This document shows positions 1-6,747 of a stretch of DNA of 32,023 nucleotides, one piece after another. The DNA lies in assembly GCA_947453225.1 (NCBI GenBank), contig CANGFV010000013.1:1-32023 (forward strand), written 5' to 3'. Below the pieces are notes generated by a model. The model saw only the letters and a program-made list of their open reading frames with translations. It was not told the origin of the DNA and searched no databases. The number at the start of each line of letters is the position of its first letter. The stretch's first letter is position 1. The translations under genes were made by a program, and so were the position numbers. The DNA is from Pseudomonadota bacterium (lineage in GTDB: Bacteria > Pseudomonadota > Gammaproteobacteria > Steroidobacterales > Steroidobacteraceae).

Positions 1-5
1 ACCGA

Positions 6-55
6 CATGGCGATACCTCGCCATGGGTGCAAGCAATACTTCAAGGGAGCTCCCT
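6..55. repeat. Two short perfect inverted repeats at window start
   Basis: Positions 6-13 (CATGGCGA) pair with 18-25 (TCGCCATG) around a 4-base loop, and 44-55 is the 12-base palindrome AGGGAGCTCCCT. Neither is followed by a clear T-run on either strand. They could be part of a terminator, a structured RNA or a protein-binding site that continues to the left of the window. I see no coding sequence between 1 and 279. Confidence 0.4.
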
Positions 56-189
56 GTGTGGGGGCGGATTGTTATTTTTCAAGTTCGGCCGGGGGCAGCC
101 GATATCACCAGCAGTTCAGACTGTAACTACCGCAGCCCAGTCGCGTTGAGGCGCAGTAACTAACCCACGTCAATCATGTCTCAGAGAAG

Positions 190-249
190 CCACCTAAGCC
201 CTCAAGGGCCTACTCAAGCACCAAGAAATCGCTTGATTACCCTAGGTGG
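190..249. other. Putative three-way-junction RNA or DNA structure
   Basis: An outer 7-bp stem, 190-196 (CCACCTA) with 243-249 (TAGGTGG), encloses two complete hairpins. One is GCCC-TCAA-GGGC at 198-209. The other is TCAAGC at 214-219 paired with GCTTGA at 231-236. The three helices together form a compact cloverleaf-like junction. It lies downstream of the small minus-strand gene at 280-492, so it could be the 3' end of that transcript, part of a small RNA, or a recombination or attachment site. It has neither T-arm nor anticodon features of a tRNA and does not match an attC core that I recognise. The fold is seen in sequence; any function is unknown. Confidence 0.4.
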
Positions 250-279
250 CACCTGAGCACACCTTATATGGATAAATTT

Positions 280-492
280 CTAATCCTCATCTTTGTGCCA
301 TGCCGTGTTCACCTTTTCAGCCCAACTTCGATAATTTGGAAAGTTAGCCAACTTATTGGTGATTGCCGCATGTCGCGGATTGGCAGGCTGAGCACGGTTC
401 AACCAGTTTCGCGCAGTAGAAGCGCCCATACTGCCTCGCCACACTCTAAATGCGCCGGTTTCTGATAATTGATCAAGTTCTTGTGATGACAT
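280..492 (-). CDS. Small hypothetical protein, 70 aa
   Basis: A short minus-strand gene of 70 residues beginning MSSQELDQLSETG. The start is chosen at 492 because a near-perfect Shine-Dalgarno, GGAGG, lies 8 bases before that ATG. An in-frame upstream ATG at 537 lacks such a site. The protein is hydrophilic and rich in Ala, Asn, Arg and Trp, with no signal peptide or membrane segment and no motif I recognise. A possible promoter lies upstream at 568-596. It is not part of the mltD operon, since about 165 bases separate it from the lipoprotein gene. The initiation signal supports it being real; the function is unknown. Confidence 0.5.
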   Translation of the reverse strand: MSSQELDQLSETGAFRVWRGSMGASTARNWLNRAQPANPRHAAITNKLANFPNYRSWAEKVNTAWHKDED

Positions 493-567
493 ATTCAATC
501 CTCCGTGTGTCCGAGCGTAGGCGCGAAGACGCGCCATCAGGAGGAACTAGATCACATTTGATTTTTG

Positions 568-596
568 ATCATCAGAAATCGCGTATGAGTTCTCAA
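568..596 (-). promoter_or_regulatory. Possible sigma-70 promoter for the 70-aa gene
   Basis: Read on the minus strand, TTGAGA (591-596) and GATGAT (568-573) are separated by exactly 17 bases. The first matches the -35 consensus at five of six positions and the second the -10 at four of six. It lies about 75 bases before the ATG at 492 in an AT-rich gap. Confidence 0.35.
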
Positions 597-656
597 TTTT
601 TAAATGATTATGTTTAAGGCTGGGTATTCATTATTTAATTGTTAGATTGATCCAAT

Positions 657-1028
657 TCAATCGATCGCTTCTAACGTCACCTGTGTGCAGCCTTGCTGGG
701 GCGTCGCCTCGGCACGCAGCTTGTAATGCGCTGCAGTATTTAATGTTACGTTCAGCTCATGACGAGACAACTGGTTGGACGCACTGACCATACAATCCAC
801 CAATAATCGATGAGCACCGCCTTCAACATCAGCGGCTGACTGCCAAAATTTGAGTAAGTGCTCATCAACGCTACGTAAATAAATACTCACAGGCGCACCC
901 GCACGAATACGATAATCGCCACTGACGCGCGCCAGATGCTCACGGTTAGAAGAGGCACCCTCTGTGTGCAAGGCAACACACCCAGAAAGCGTGCCACAAA
1001 TCATCAATAACGCTTGGCTTCGCATCAT
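657..1028 (-). CDS. Small lipoprotein, translationally coupled to mltD
   Basis: The 123-residue product has an N-terminal hydrophobic signal ending in the lipobox LSGC (residues 14-17), so it is probably lipidated at Cys17 and anchored to a membrane facing the periplasm. The rest is a small soluble domain with no family I can name; one Cys occurs mid-protein and one near the C-terminus, possibly a disulfide. Its ATG overlaps the mltD stop codon in an ATGA arrangement (1025-1028), which indicates translational coupling and co-transcription. This context suggests an accessory cell-wall or envelope role, but that is inference. A second Met follows the first immediately, so the start could be one codon later. 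Confidence 0.75.
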   Translation of the reverse strand: MMRSQALLMICGTLSGCVALHTEGASSNREHLARVSGDYRIRAGAPVSIYLRSVDEHLLKFWQSAADVEGGAHRLLVDCMVSASNQLSRHELNVTLNTAAHYKLRAEATPQQGCTQVTLEAID

Positions 1029-3103
1029 CCCTCAATAGGCTTAACGTTAGGGATCACCAACTTAGTGCCAGGCTTAACTGCATTTAACTCAACCCCTGGG
1101 TTGTACTGACGCAATAACCAGACCGGCACATTGTTGGCACGCTGCGTAATCAACCAAATAGACTCACCTTTTTTCATTTCATACACATAGCTATCAACAA
1201 TGCGGTATTGCGCGAAAAATGCTTGTTGTATTTGTTGATGAAACGCAAAGCGCCGCGACTCAAAATCCTTGACCGTCTCATGCGAAAAATCGAGCTTTAA
1301 TTGATTACCCAACTGCACCGGCGCATTGGCAGTGAGATTATTCAAGCTACGCAAGATAGCTGGCGATGACTTCAGCCATTCCGCATAGTGACTTAGACTT
1401 TCCCCAGCTTCGACACGAATAGTATTTTCGCCACTCACAGCATAATCGGCCGGATCGGCCGATGCCGCGGCTTGCACACCTGGCAACAAAGTGGGTCCTA
1501 ACTCATCTGCCTCACTGTTTGTTTTAGGTTCGGCCGTTTCGGCACGCGTAATTGTCGTAGCCGTCACAGGCAACTCATCCGGTTCACTGGCATTGGCAGG
1601 AGCTACACCCGCCGCACGAATCAACAATTGCTGACCGAGGCGCACTTGATTGGCGTTACGCAGTGAATTCAAAGCCATCAACTCACTTTGCGATACTGAA
1701 TAACGTTCAGCAATTTTGGACAAACTATCGCCCACCTTCACAGTATGGCGCACTGCCGGTGCCAACTCAGGTGTTAGTGCTTCTGCAGCAATCACCGCGC
1801 CCGGCAACTTCAACACCTTACCCACCGTGACATGGTAAGGCTGACGTAAGCCGTTTAATTTGGCGATTGTTTGTGTGCTCGTACCATACTTTGCTGCAAT
1901 ACCCGATAACGTTTCCCCTTGGCGCACTCGGTGACTCTGATCCTGTACCTGCGTGGCAGCCACCGCAGCGCTAGGCAAATTTTTTAACGCTTCGAAAGGA
2001 TCGGCGGTACTCGGCACCCGCAGCTCAAAGCCCGAAGGAATACGCTTGCTGCCCGTCCACACTGGTGCCATTAGCGAAGGATTCAATTGCTTCAGCACGG
2101 TAGTATCAACTTGCAACGACTTAGCCAGCGCAGGCAATGAAGTGTAAGTTTTTACGGGTACCACTTGGCTACTGTCCGGCGGATTCAGACGAATACCCGG
2201 AAAGTATTTTTCGGGATGTGAGTCAATTTCCAGCGCCGCTAGAAAACAAGCATAAAAATTTCGCGAGGCAAAGCCAAAGGTCTTACTTTCGTAGCGCTGA
2301 ATAATTTCGCCAATATCATCCGTACCGAGCTGCTCTTTAGCACGCAACATGCCCGCCGCACCGTGGTTATAGGCCGTCACAGCCAACGCCCAACTTTGTA
2401 CCACAGAAAAATTTTGCTGCATAAAATTTGCCGCAGCCACTGACGCTTTGTAAGGATCTAAACGTTCATCGACGACATTATCGATACGCAAAAAACGCTG
2501 CCCCGTAGTGCGCATAAATTGCCACATGCCTGCGGCACCCACTTTGGAATAGGCGTGAGTATTAAAAGATGACTCTACATGCGGCAAGGCCGCTAGTTCT
2601 TCTGGCAGGCCAAGATTCTTAAACGTATTTCTAATGGTGTCACGCCACGCGCCAGAACGAATCAATCCTTCTTTGAAGCGATCGGCTTGTCCGAGCTGAA
2701 ACCTCACTCGATCGGCAGCAACACCAAATTCTGCTGGGGTCGTCTCTTCGGGCCAGCATGCACGAATCGCCGCTTCTTCTTCCGTCAATTCAGTAACACC
2801 ATCAGACAACTTGCGCAGCGTGGCAATGACAAACTGCTTACGCTCTTCAATGCGCCGACTACGTACCGCACTTGGCGTACCGTCTGGAAACGTGATGACG
2901 TCATAGATGACATCCAAACGAGTATGGTCATGAATTAGTCCGCCGGTGGTACCCACCTCGGTATAAATGCGTTTCCAAAACGCAACAGCGGGCTCAATAG
3001 CAGCAGGACGGTCAAAAATATGCTCTTGGGCATACGCCGAGGGCAGCATCAGCCAACTCAGCACACTGAGTAAGAGCACGCGTGGAAGAAAAATACGGAA
3101 CAT
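1025..3103 (-). CDS. mltD: Membrane-bound lytic murein transglycosylase D
   Basis: This 692-residue periplasmic enzyme should cleave the MurNAc-GlcNAc bond of peptidoglycan to give 1,6-anhydro-MurNAc ends. Residues 1-25 form a signal peptide with a likely cleavage after AYA; no lipobox Cys is present, unlike E. coli MltD. The SLT (lysozyme-like) domain spans roughly 160-300, with the catalytic Glu177 in HVESSFN, followed by GAAGMWQFM and AVTAYNHGAAGM, all diagnostic of the MltD group. Peptidoglycan-binding LysM modules follow at about 391-434 and 452-496, with two more diverged ones near 560-610 and 640-688, which makes it longer than many homologues. It heads a two-gene unit with the overlapping lipoprotein. 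The ATG at 3103 fits the signal peptide. Confidence 0.93.
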   Translation of the reverse strand: MFRIFLPRVLLLSVLSWLMLPSAYAQEHIFDRPAAIEPAVAFWKRIYTEVGTTGGLIHDHTRLDVIYDVITFPDGTPSAVRSRRIEERKQFVIATLRKLSDGVTELTEEEAAIRACWPEETTPAEFGVAADRVRFQLGQADRFKEGLIRSGAWRDTIRNTFKNLGLPEELAALPHVESSFNTHAYSKVGAAGMWQFMRTTGQRFLRIDNVVDERLDPYKASVAAANFMQQNFSVVQSWALAVTAYNHGAAGMLRAKEQLGTDDIGEIIQRYESKTFGFASRNFYACFLAALEIDSHPEKYFPGIRLNPPDSSQVVPVKTYTSLPALAKSLQVDTTVLKQLNPSLMAPVWTGSKRIPSGFELRVPSTADPFEALKNLPSAAVAATQVQDQSHRVRQGETLSGIAAKYGTSTQTIAKLNGLRQPYHVTVGKVLKLPGAVIAAEALTPELAPAVRHTVKVGDSLSKIAERYSVSQSELMALNSLRNANQVRLGQQLLIRAAGVAPANASEPDELPVTATTITRAETAEPKTNSEADELGPTLLPGVQAAASADPADYAVSGENTIRVEAGESLSHYAEWLKSSPAILRSLNNLTANAPVQLGNQLKLDFSHETVKDFESRRFAFHQQIQQAFFAQYRIVDSYVYEMKKGESIWLITQRANNVPVWLLRQYNPGVELNAVKPGTKLVIPNVKPIEG

Positions 3104-3234
3104 TAATTCAATGGGAAATAGTGATTAAATTCAGGCGTACAGTTAAACGCGCGAACGGGCTGAAGGCAAGCGTCTATAACAGAGTGATTTGGCAGATTTT
3201 AAGATCTACCGCAGGCATTAACATCAACCGACAG

Positions 3235-3270
3235 AAGGCTTGGTTAATTTTCCAAATAGAACCAAGCCTT
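3235..3270 (-). terminator. 11-bp inverted repeat after nrdJb, probable terminator
   Basis: AAGGCTTGGTT (3235-3245) pairs perfectly with AACCAAGCCTT (3260-3270) around a 14-base loop. It lies 17 bases beyond the nrdJb stop on the minus strand and 130 bases upstream of mltD. No long T-run follows on either strand, so it would be a weak intrinsic terminator or an RNA 3'-end-protecting stem. Confidence 0.45.
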
Positions 3271-3287
3271 ACGGCATTAACCAAACA

Positions 3288-4001
3288 TCAACCGCATTTA
3301 CTGTCGCCACAGTTCAGGCAAGTCATGCAGCCATCCATCATGATGACGGCCGTGGTGCTGCACTTGGCGCACATTTGTGCACCTTCAGGGAATACGCTCT
3401 TAGCAAAGGCATCTTCTTGCTTGTTACGCGCTTCGTATTCGGCCTTTTTCTCTTCGATGAGCTTTTTACGATGCTCATCCATTTCGGTTTTCTTTAGTAG
3501 CCCAATGAACTGCAAGTGACGCTCAATCACATGACCGAGCTCAGCAATAATGGAGGGCATGAAGCGACCACCTGCTTGCCAGTAGCCGCCACGCGGATCA
3601 AATACACCCTTCATTTCATCGACCAAGAAGGTGACATCGCCACCCTTACGAAACACTGCAGAAATAATGCGCGTTAACGCCACAATCCACTGAAAGTGGT
3701 CGAGGTTTTTGGTGTTAATGAAAATTTCAAACGGACGACGCTGCTCGTGTGGCGTACCTTCATTCAGGATCATGTCGTTAATGGTCACGTACATGGCGTG
3801 ATCTGACACTGGCGTCTTAATCTTATACGTCGAGCCAATCAGCATGTCAGGACGTTCGAGCTTCTCGTGCATCCAAATCACGTTATCTTCCTGACGCGGT
3901 ACGGCAGCAACAGCCACCTTTTCTGCCGCCGCTTTGGCCGCTGCGACATCTTCAGGTTTTTCTACGCGGTATTTAGAAATCTTTTTTTCAATAGTAATCA
4001 T
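3288..4001 (-). CDS. nrdJb: Class II ribonucleotide reductase, small C-terminal subunit NrdJb
   Basis: This 237-residue protein matches the detached C-terminal part of vitamin-B12-dependent ribonucleotide reductase, as in Pseudomonas, where nrdJ is encoded as nrdJa plus nrdJb. The central domain (about 40-165) contains the motifs EIFINTKN and GGDVTFLVDEMKGVFDP. The C-terminal 30 residues carry six Cys in the pattern CAKC...CMTCLNC...C, which is the region expected to hold the redox-active pair that re-reduces the active site and probably a zinc site. A Shine-Dalgarno AGGAAA precedes the ATG. The gap to the nrdJa stop is 23 bases, so the two genes are surely co-transcribed. Residues 18-37 are an Ala/Lys/Glu-rich linker. 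Confidence 0.9.
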   Translation of the reverse strand: MITIEKKISKYRVEKPEDVAAAKAAAEKVAVAAVPRQEDNVIWMHEKLERPDMLIGSTYKIKTPVSDHAMYVTINDMILNEGTPHEQRRPFEIFINTKNLDHFQWIVALTRIISAVFRKGGDVTFLVDEMKGVFDPRGGYWQAGGRFMPSIIAELGHVIERHLQFIGLLKKTEMDEHRKKLIEEKKAEYEARNKQEDAFAKSVFPEGAQMCAKCSTTAVIMMDGCMTCLNCGDSKCG

Positions 4002-4024
4002 GTGAGTTTCCTGTGGGCGCGCGG

Positions 4025-6166
4025 TTAGAACTTGCCGTAATAGCCTTCTTTCAATGCATCAAACAAGTTGGCCGCAGTATGCGTTTCGCCGTCGTACTGC
4101 ACTTCTTCATCACCGCGCAGCTTGACTTCACTGCCGTCCTCGAGCGTGAACACATACGTCGTATTTTTCAGATCTTGCTCTTTCACCAACACGCCTTGGA
4201 AGGCTTCTGGATTAAAGCGGAAGGTAGTGCAACCTTTTAAGCCCTGCTCGTAGGCGTACAAGTAAATATCTTTGAAGTCTTCATACTTATAATCCGTCGG
4301 TACGTTGGCCGTCTTGGAAATGGATGAATCCACCCACAACTGTGATGCCGCCTGAATATCCACATGTTGTTTCGGCGTCACATCATCTGCGGTGGTGAAG
4401 TATTCCGGCAATTTCTCGTTGGCATTTTCCGAAAACGGCATGGCATTCGGATTGACCATTTCACGATAGGCCAGCAATTCGAACGAAAACACATCGACTT
4501 TCTCTTTGGTCTTTTTGCCTTCACGAATCACATTGCGGAAATAGTGATGCGCGAATGAAGGCTCAATACCATTAGACGCATTGTTGGCCAACGACAGAGA
4601 AATGGTGCCAGTGGGCGCAATAGAACTATGATGCGTGAAGCGTGCACCTACCTCGGCCAGCTCTTCTACCAACTCAGGCGCCGCTTCAGCGACGCGCTGC
4701 ATGTAGCGGCTATAGCGCGCATGCAAGACACGGCCACTGATTTGTTGACCTACACGCCAGCCATCACGAACCATTTCAGGACGCTTGCGTAACATTTCCT
4801 TAGTCACTTCAAAATCTTCCATCATGATCGGCGCTGGGCCTTTTTCACGTGCGAGCTCTAGAGCGGCTTCCCAACCAGCAAGCGCTAACTCACGCGAGAC
4901 ATTTTGCGTGAAGGCTACGGATTTCTTCGAGCCATACTGCATGCACAGCATGGTGATAGCTGAACCCAAGCCTAAGAAGCCCATACCATGACGACGCTTA
5001 CGCAGAATTTCATCGCGCTGCCCACCGAGTGGCAGACCGTTGATTTCGACTACGTTATCAAGCATGCGAGTGAATACCTTCACCACTTTACGGAATTCTT
5101 CCCAATCAAAACGGGCTTCATCGGTAAATGGATCCACCACAAACTTGGTCAGGTTAACAGAACCGAGCAGACATGACCCATAAGGCGGCAGCGGCTGCTC
5201 ACCACAAGGATTGGTCGCACGAATGTTCTCGCACCACCAGTTGTTGTTCATTTCATTGACCTTATCGATCAGCACGAAGCCGGGTTCGGCAAAATCGTAG
5301 GTGGAAGTCATGATGATGTCCCACAAACGCTTAGCGGGAATGCTCTTGAAAATCTGGCAACACACCAAACCTGATTCGTTTGTGATGTAACCTTGAGTGA
5401 CAGGCCACTCGCGCCAAACAAACTTTGAAGCGTCGCTCAAATCAACTGAATCGGCTTCTTTCAGCGACACCGGAAAGGCCAACTGCCAATCGGTATTATT
5501 TTTTACGGCCTGCATGAATTCATCGGTGATCAACAGCGACAGATTGAACTGACGCAAGCGCCCCGCCTCACGCTTAGCACGCACAAAATCGACCACATCC
5601 GGATGACCCACATCAAACGTACCCATTTGCGCACCGCGACGACCGCCAGCAGAAGAGACGGTAAAACACATCTTGTCGTAGATATCCATAAAGGACAGTG
5701 GGCCTGAAGTGTGCGCGCCAGCACCCGACACATAGGCGCCCTTGGGACGTAGCGTGGAAAATTCATAACCAATGCCGCAGCCAGCTTTGAGCGTTAAACC
5801 AGCTTCGTGCACTTTATTAAGGATGTCATCCATTGAGTCGGTGACAGTGCCGGACACTGTGCAATTAATCGTTGAAGTCGCTGGCTTGTGCGCTAACGAA
5901 CCTGCGTTAGACATGATACGGCCAGCTGGAATGGAGCCTTTACGTAACGCCCATAGAAACTGTTCATACCACTGCTCACGGGCTTCAGGCTGCTCTACAT
6001 CGGCTAACGCACGCGCTACGCGGCGATAAGTATCGTCCATAGATTGATCGACAGCGGTGCCATCTTTAGCAGTTAACCGATACTTTTTGTCCCAGATATC
6101 TAGCGAAGCGTCTTGGAACGGAATGGTGTTAACGTCCATAGGCTCCAACTTAATGGCAGTTTTCAT
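4025..6166 (-). CDS. nrdJa: Adenosylcobalamin-dependent ribonucleotide reductase, catalytic subunit NrdJa
   Basis: The 713-residue catalytic subunit of a class II ribonucleotide reductase reduces ribonucleotides to deoxyribonucleotides using an adenosylcobalamin-generated thiyl radical, so it is independent of oxygen. Diagnostic motifs are STINCTVSGT, with the substrate-site Cys102, and the radical-site signature NPCGEQPLPPYGSC (Asn319, Cys321, Glu323); TGTISLSLANNASNGIEPSF lies further on. The protein stops before the C-terminal Cys-rich region, which is supplied by nrdJb. I chose the ATG at 6166. A reading frame continues 21 codons further upstream, but through a 14-bp hairpin and with non-family residues. 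The Shine-Dalgarno is weak (GGAAAA). The gene is preceded by NrdR and DnaA boxes and a structured leader. Confidence 0.93.
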   Translation of the reverse strand: MKTAIKLEPMDVNTIPFQDASLDIWDKKYRLTAKDGTAVDQSMDDTYRRVARALADVEQPEAREQWYEQFLWALRKGSIPAGRIMSNAGSLAHKPATSTINCTVSGTVTDSMDDILNKVHEAGLTLKAGCGIGYEFSTLRPKGAYVSGAGAHTSGPLSFMDIYDKMCFTVSSAGGRRGAQMGTFDVGHPDVVDFVRAKREAGRLRQFNLSLLITDEFMQAVKNNTDWQLAFPVSLKEADSVDLSDASKFVWREWPVTQGYITNESGLVCCQIFKSIPAKRLWDIIMTSTYDFAEPGFVLIDKVNEMNNNWWCENIRATNPCGEQPLPPYGSCLLGSVNLTKFVVDPFTDEARFDWEEFRKVVKVFTRMLDNVVEINGLPLGGQRDEILRKRRHGMGFLGLGSAITMLCMQYGSKKSVAFTQNVSRELALAGWEAALELAREKGPAPIMMEDFEVTKEMLRKRPEMVRDGWRVGQQISGRVLHARYSRYMQRVAEAAPELVEELAEVGARFTHHSSIAPTGTISLSLANNASNGIEPSFAHHYFRNVIREGKKTKEKVDVFSFELLAYREMVNPNAMPFSENANEKLPEYFTTADDVTPKQHVDIQAASQLWVDSSISKTANVPTDYKYEDFKDIYLYAYEQGLKGCTTFRFNPEAFQGVLVKEQDLKNTTYVFTLEDGSEVKLRGDEEVQYDGETHTAANLFDALKEGYYGKF

Positions 6167-6203
6167 TGAAATTAGTTTTCCGAATTTGTTCCCGATAAGG
6201 GTC

Positions 6204-6242
6204 CAAGGCGGGCATTTCACTCCGGGCAAAATGCCCGCCTTG
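6204..6242 (-). promoter_or_regulatory. Strong leader hairpin with alternative fold, upstream of nrdJa
   Basis: CAAGGCGGGCATTT (6204-6217) pairs perfectly over 14 bp with AAATGCCCGCCTTG (6229-6242). The right arm can alternatively fold with the loop as CGGGCA-AAA-TGCCCG (6223-6237). These two helices are mutually exclusive. No T-run follows on either strand, so a simple terminator is unlikely. The element ends 37 bases before the nrdJa ATG, where it could influence translation, RNA stability or elongation. Confidence 0.55.
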
Positions 6243-6270
6243 TAATCACTAACGCGCGTCCCACGTGCAA

Positions 6271-6344
6271 TCAGGCGTGAGCGCGCTCCCCTGACTTTGG
6301 TCTTGTTGGTGCGATGCCTGTTCTAATGGCTTATTAGGGCATCG
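6271..6344 (-). promoter_or_regulatory. Two further stems in the nrdJ leader RNA
   Basis: On the minus strand the first stem is CGATGCC/GGCATCG (6312-6318 with 6338-6344), closed internally by CTAAT/ATTAG (6323-6327, 6333-6337) with an AACA bulge. The second is TCAGG/CCTGA (6271-6275 with 6290-6294) enclosing the palindrome GAGCGCGCTC. With the hairpin at 6204-6242 they fill most of a leader of about 200 nt between the predicted promoter and nrdJa. A candidate RNA motif upstream of nrdJ genes has, as I recall, been described by comparative genomics. Whether this leader belongs to it needs a covariance-model search. Confidence 0.45.
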
Positions 6345-6352
6345 TGTCCCAC

Positions 6353-6368
6353 ACACAAGATGTTGTGT
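6353..6368. promoter_or_regulatory. NrdR box at the nrdJ promoter
   Basis: The 16-mer ACACAAGATGTTGTGT matches the NrdR consensus (acaCwAtATaTwGtgt) at 14 of 16 positions and is palindromic except at two central-flank bases. It lies just downstream of the predicted minus-strand -10 element, overlapping the expected start region, which is the geometry for repression of nrdJ by the ATP/dATP-sensing repressor NrdR. Confidence 0.75.
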
Positions 6369-6379
6369 CAGGGAGCTAG

Positions 6380-6407
6380 ACTATGATGCGAAGCCAAAGT
6401 GCGTCAA
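6380..6407 (-). promoter_or_regulatory. Probable nrdJab promoter
   Basis: On the minus strand, TTGACG (6402-6407; five of six -35 matches) is separated by 16 bases from CATAGT (6380-6385; four of six -10 matches). Transcription would start near 6373, giving a leader of about 200 nt. The NrdR box at 6353-6368 lies immediately downstream. Confidence 0.5.
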
Positions 6408-6417
6408 GAGTTTGTAT

Positions 6418-6446
6418 TTGACTAAATATAGGTTACTTATAACAAT
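6418..6446 (+). promoter_or_regulatory. Possible divergent plus-strand promoter
   Basis: TTGACT (6418-6423) and AACAAT (6441-6446) are 17 bases apart on the plus strand in an AT-rich stretch. It could serve the protease gene at 6748, with a leader of about 300 bases containing the distal NrdR box and DnaA boxes. The -10 match is modest (four of six). Confidence 0.3.
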
Positions 6447-6528
6447 TAAAACAATGACTTGTGGGTTTATACGCAGGAATTTACCTAGAAAAAATGTTCT
6501 TATTGACAGCTCGGCTGATTTACGGCAA

Positions 6529-6544
6529 CCACAATATATTGTGT
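6529..6544. promoter_or_regulatory. Distal, near-perfect NrdR box
   Basis: CCACAATATATTGTGT matches the NrdR consensus at 15 of 16 positions. Its centre is 176 bases from the promoter-proximal box, far from the roughly 31-base spacing usual for paired NrdR boxes. It contains TATATT on both strands, so it may overlap a second minus-strand promoter for nrdJ or affect the divergent protease gene. Confidence 0.75.
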
Positions 6545-6558
6545 TTCACTAACAAATT

Positions 6559-6567
6559 TTTTGCACA
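6559..6567 (+). promoter_or_regulatory. DnaA box
   Basis: TTTTGCACA fits the DnaA-box consensus TTWTNCACA exactly. It lies 14 bases from the distal NrdR box and in the same orientation as the second DnaA box. DnaA control of ribonucleotide reductase genes is known, for example for E. coli nrdAB. Confidence 0.55.
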
Positions 6568-6580
6568 GCTCATACACGAC

Positions 6581-6589
6581 TTATCCACA
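6581..6589 (+). promoter_or_regulatory. Consensus DnaA box
   Basis: TTATCCACA is the canonical high-affinity DnaA box. It is 22 bases (about two helical turns) from the box at 6559, same orientation and so the same helical face. The pair lies about 400 bases upstream of nrdJa and 160 bases upstream of the protease gene. Confidence 0.65.
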
Positions 6590-6747
6590 GCACTCTCCAC
6601 ACCCTGAACGGGGTCAAGACTCAGTCCGCCGCCCTTCTCAGAATTAAATGTGCGTAACACTGCGGCGACTGATGAATTCTCGTGCCTAGAATCACCGCCA
6701 TTGCAAACCCTGCGTGTTTTTCTTACCTGAACGAGGTCAGTTTTATC

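Noticed and set aside
190-249. tRNA gene or integron attC site
   Set aside because: Lacks T-arm, anticodon arm and 3' acceptor features of tRNA, and lacks the RYYYAAC/GTTRRRY attC cores.
3082-3519. 145-codon plus-strand frame across the mltD-nrdJb gap
   Set aside because: Overlaps both genes on the opposite strand, including the conserved Cys-rich NrdJb end; shadow frame.
6167-6229. Longer N-terminus of NrdJa
   Set aside because: The extra 21 codons run through a 14-bp hairpin and do not resemble family N-termini; the ATG at 6166 is preferred.
6285-6298. B12-box-like stretch (AAAGTCAGGGGAGC on the minus strand) suggesting a cobalamin riboswitch
   Set aside because: The rest of the cobalamin riboswitch core (GGTG...CC and the GCCACTG-type segment) is not found, so a canonical riboswitch cannot be supported.
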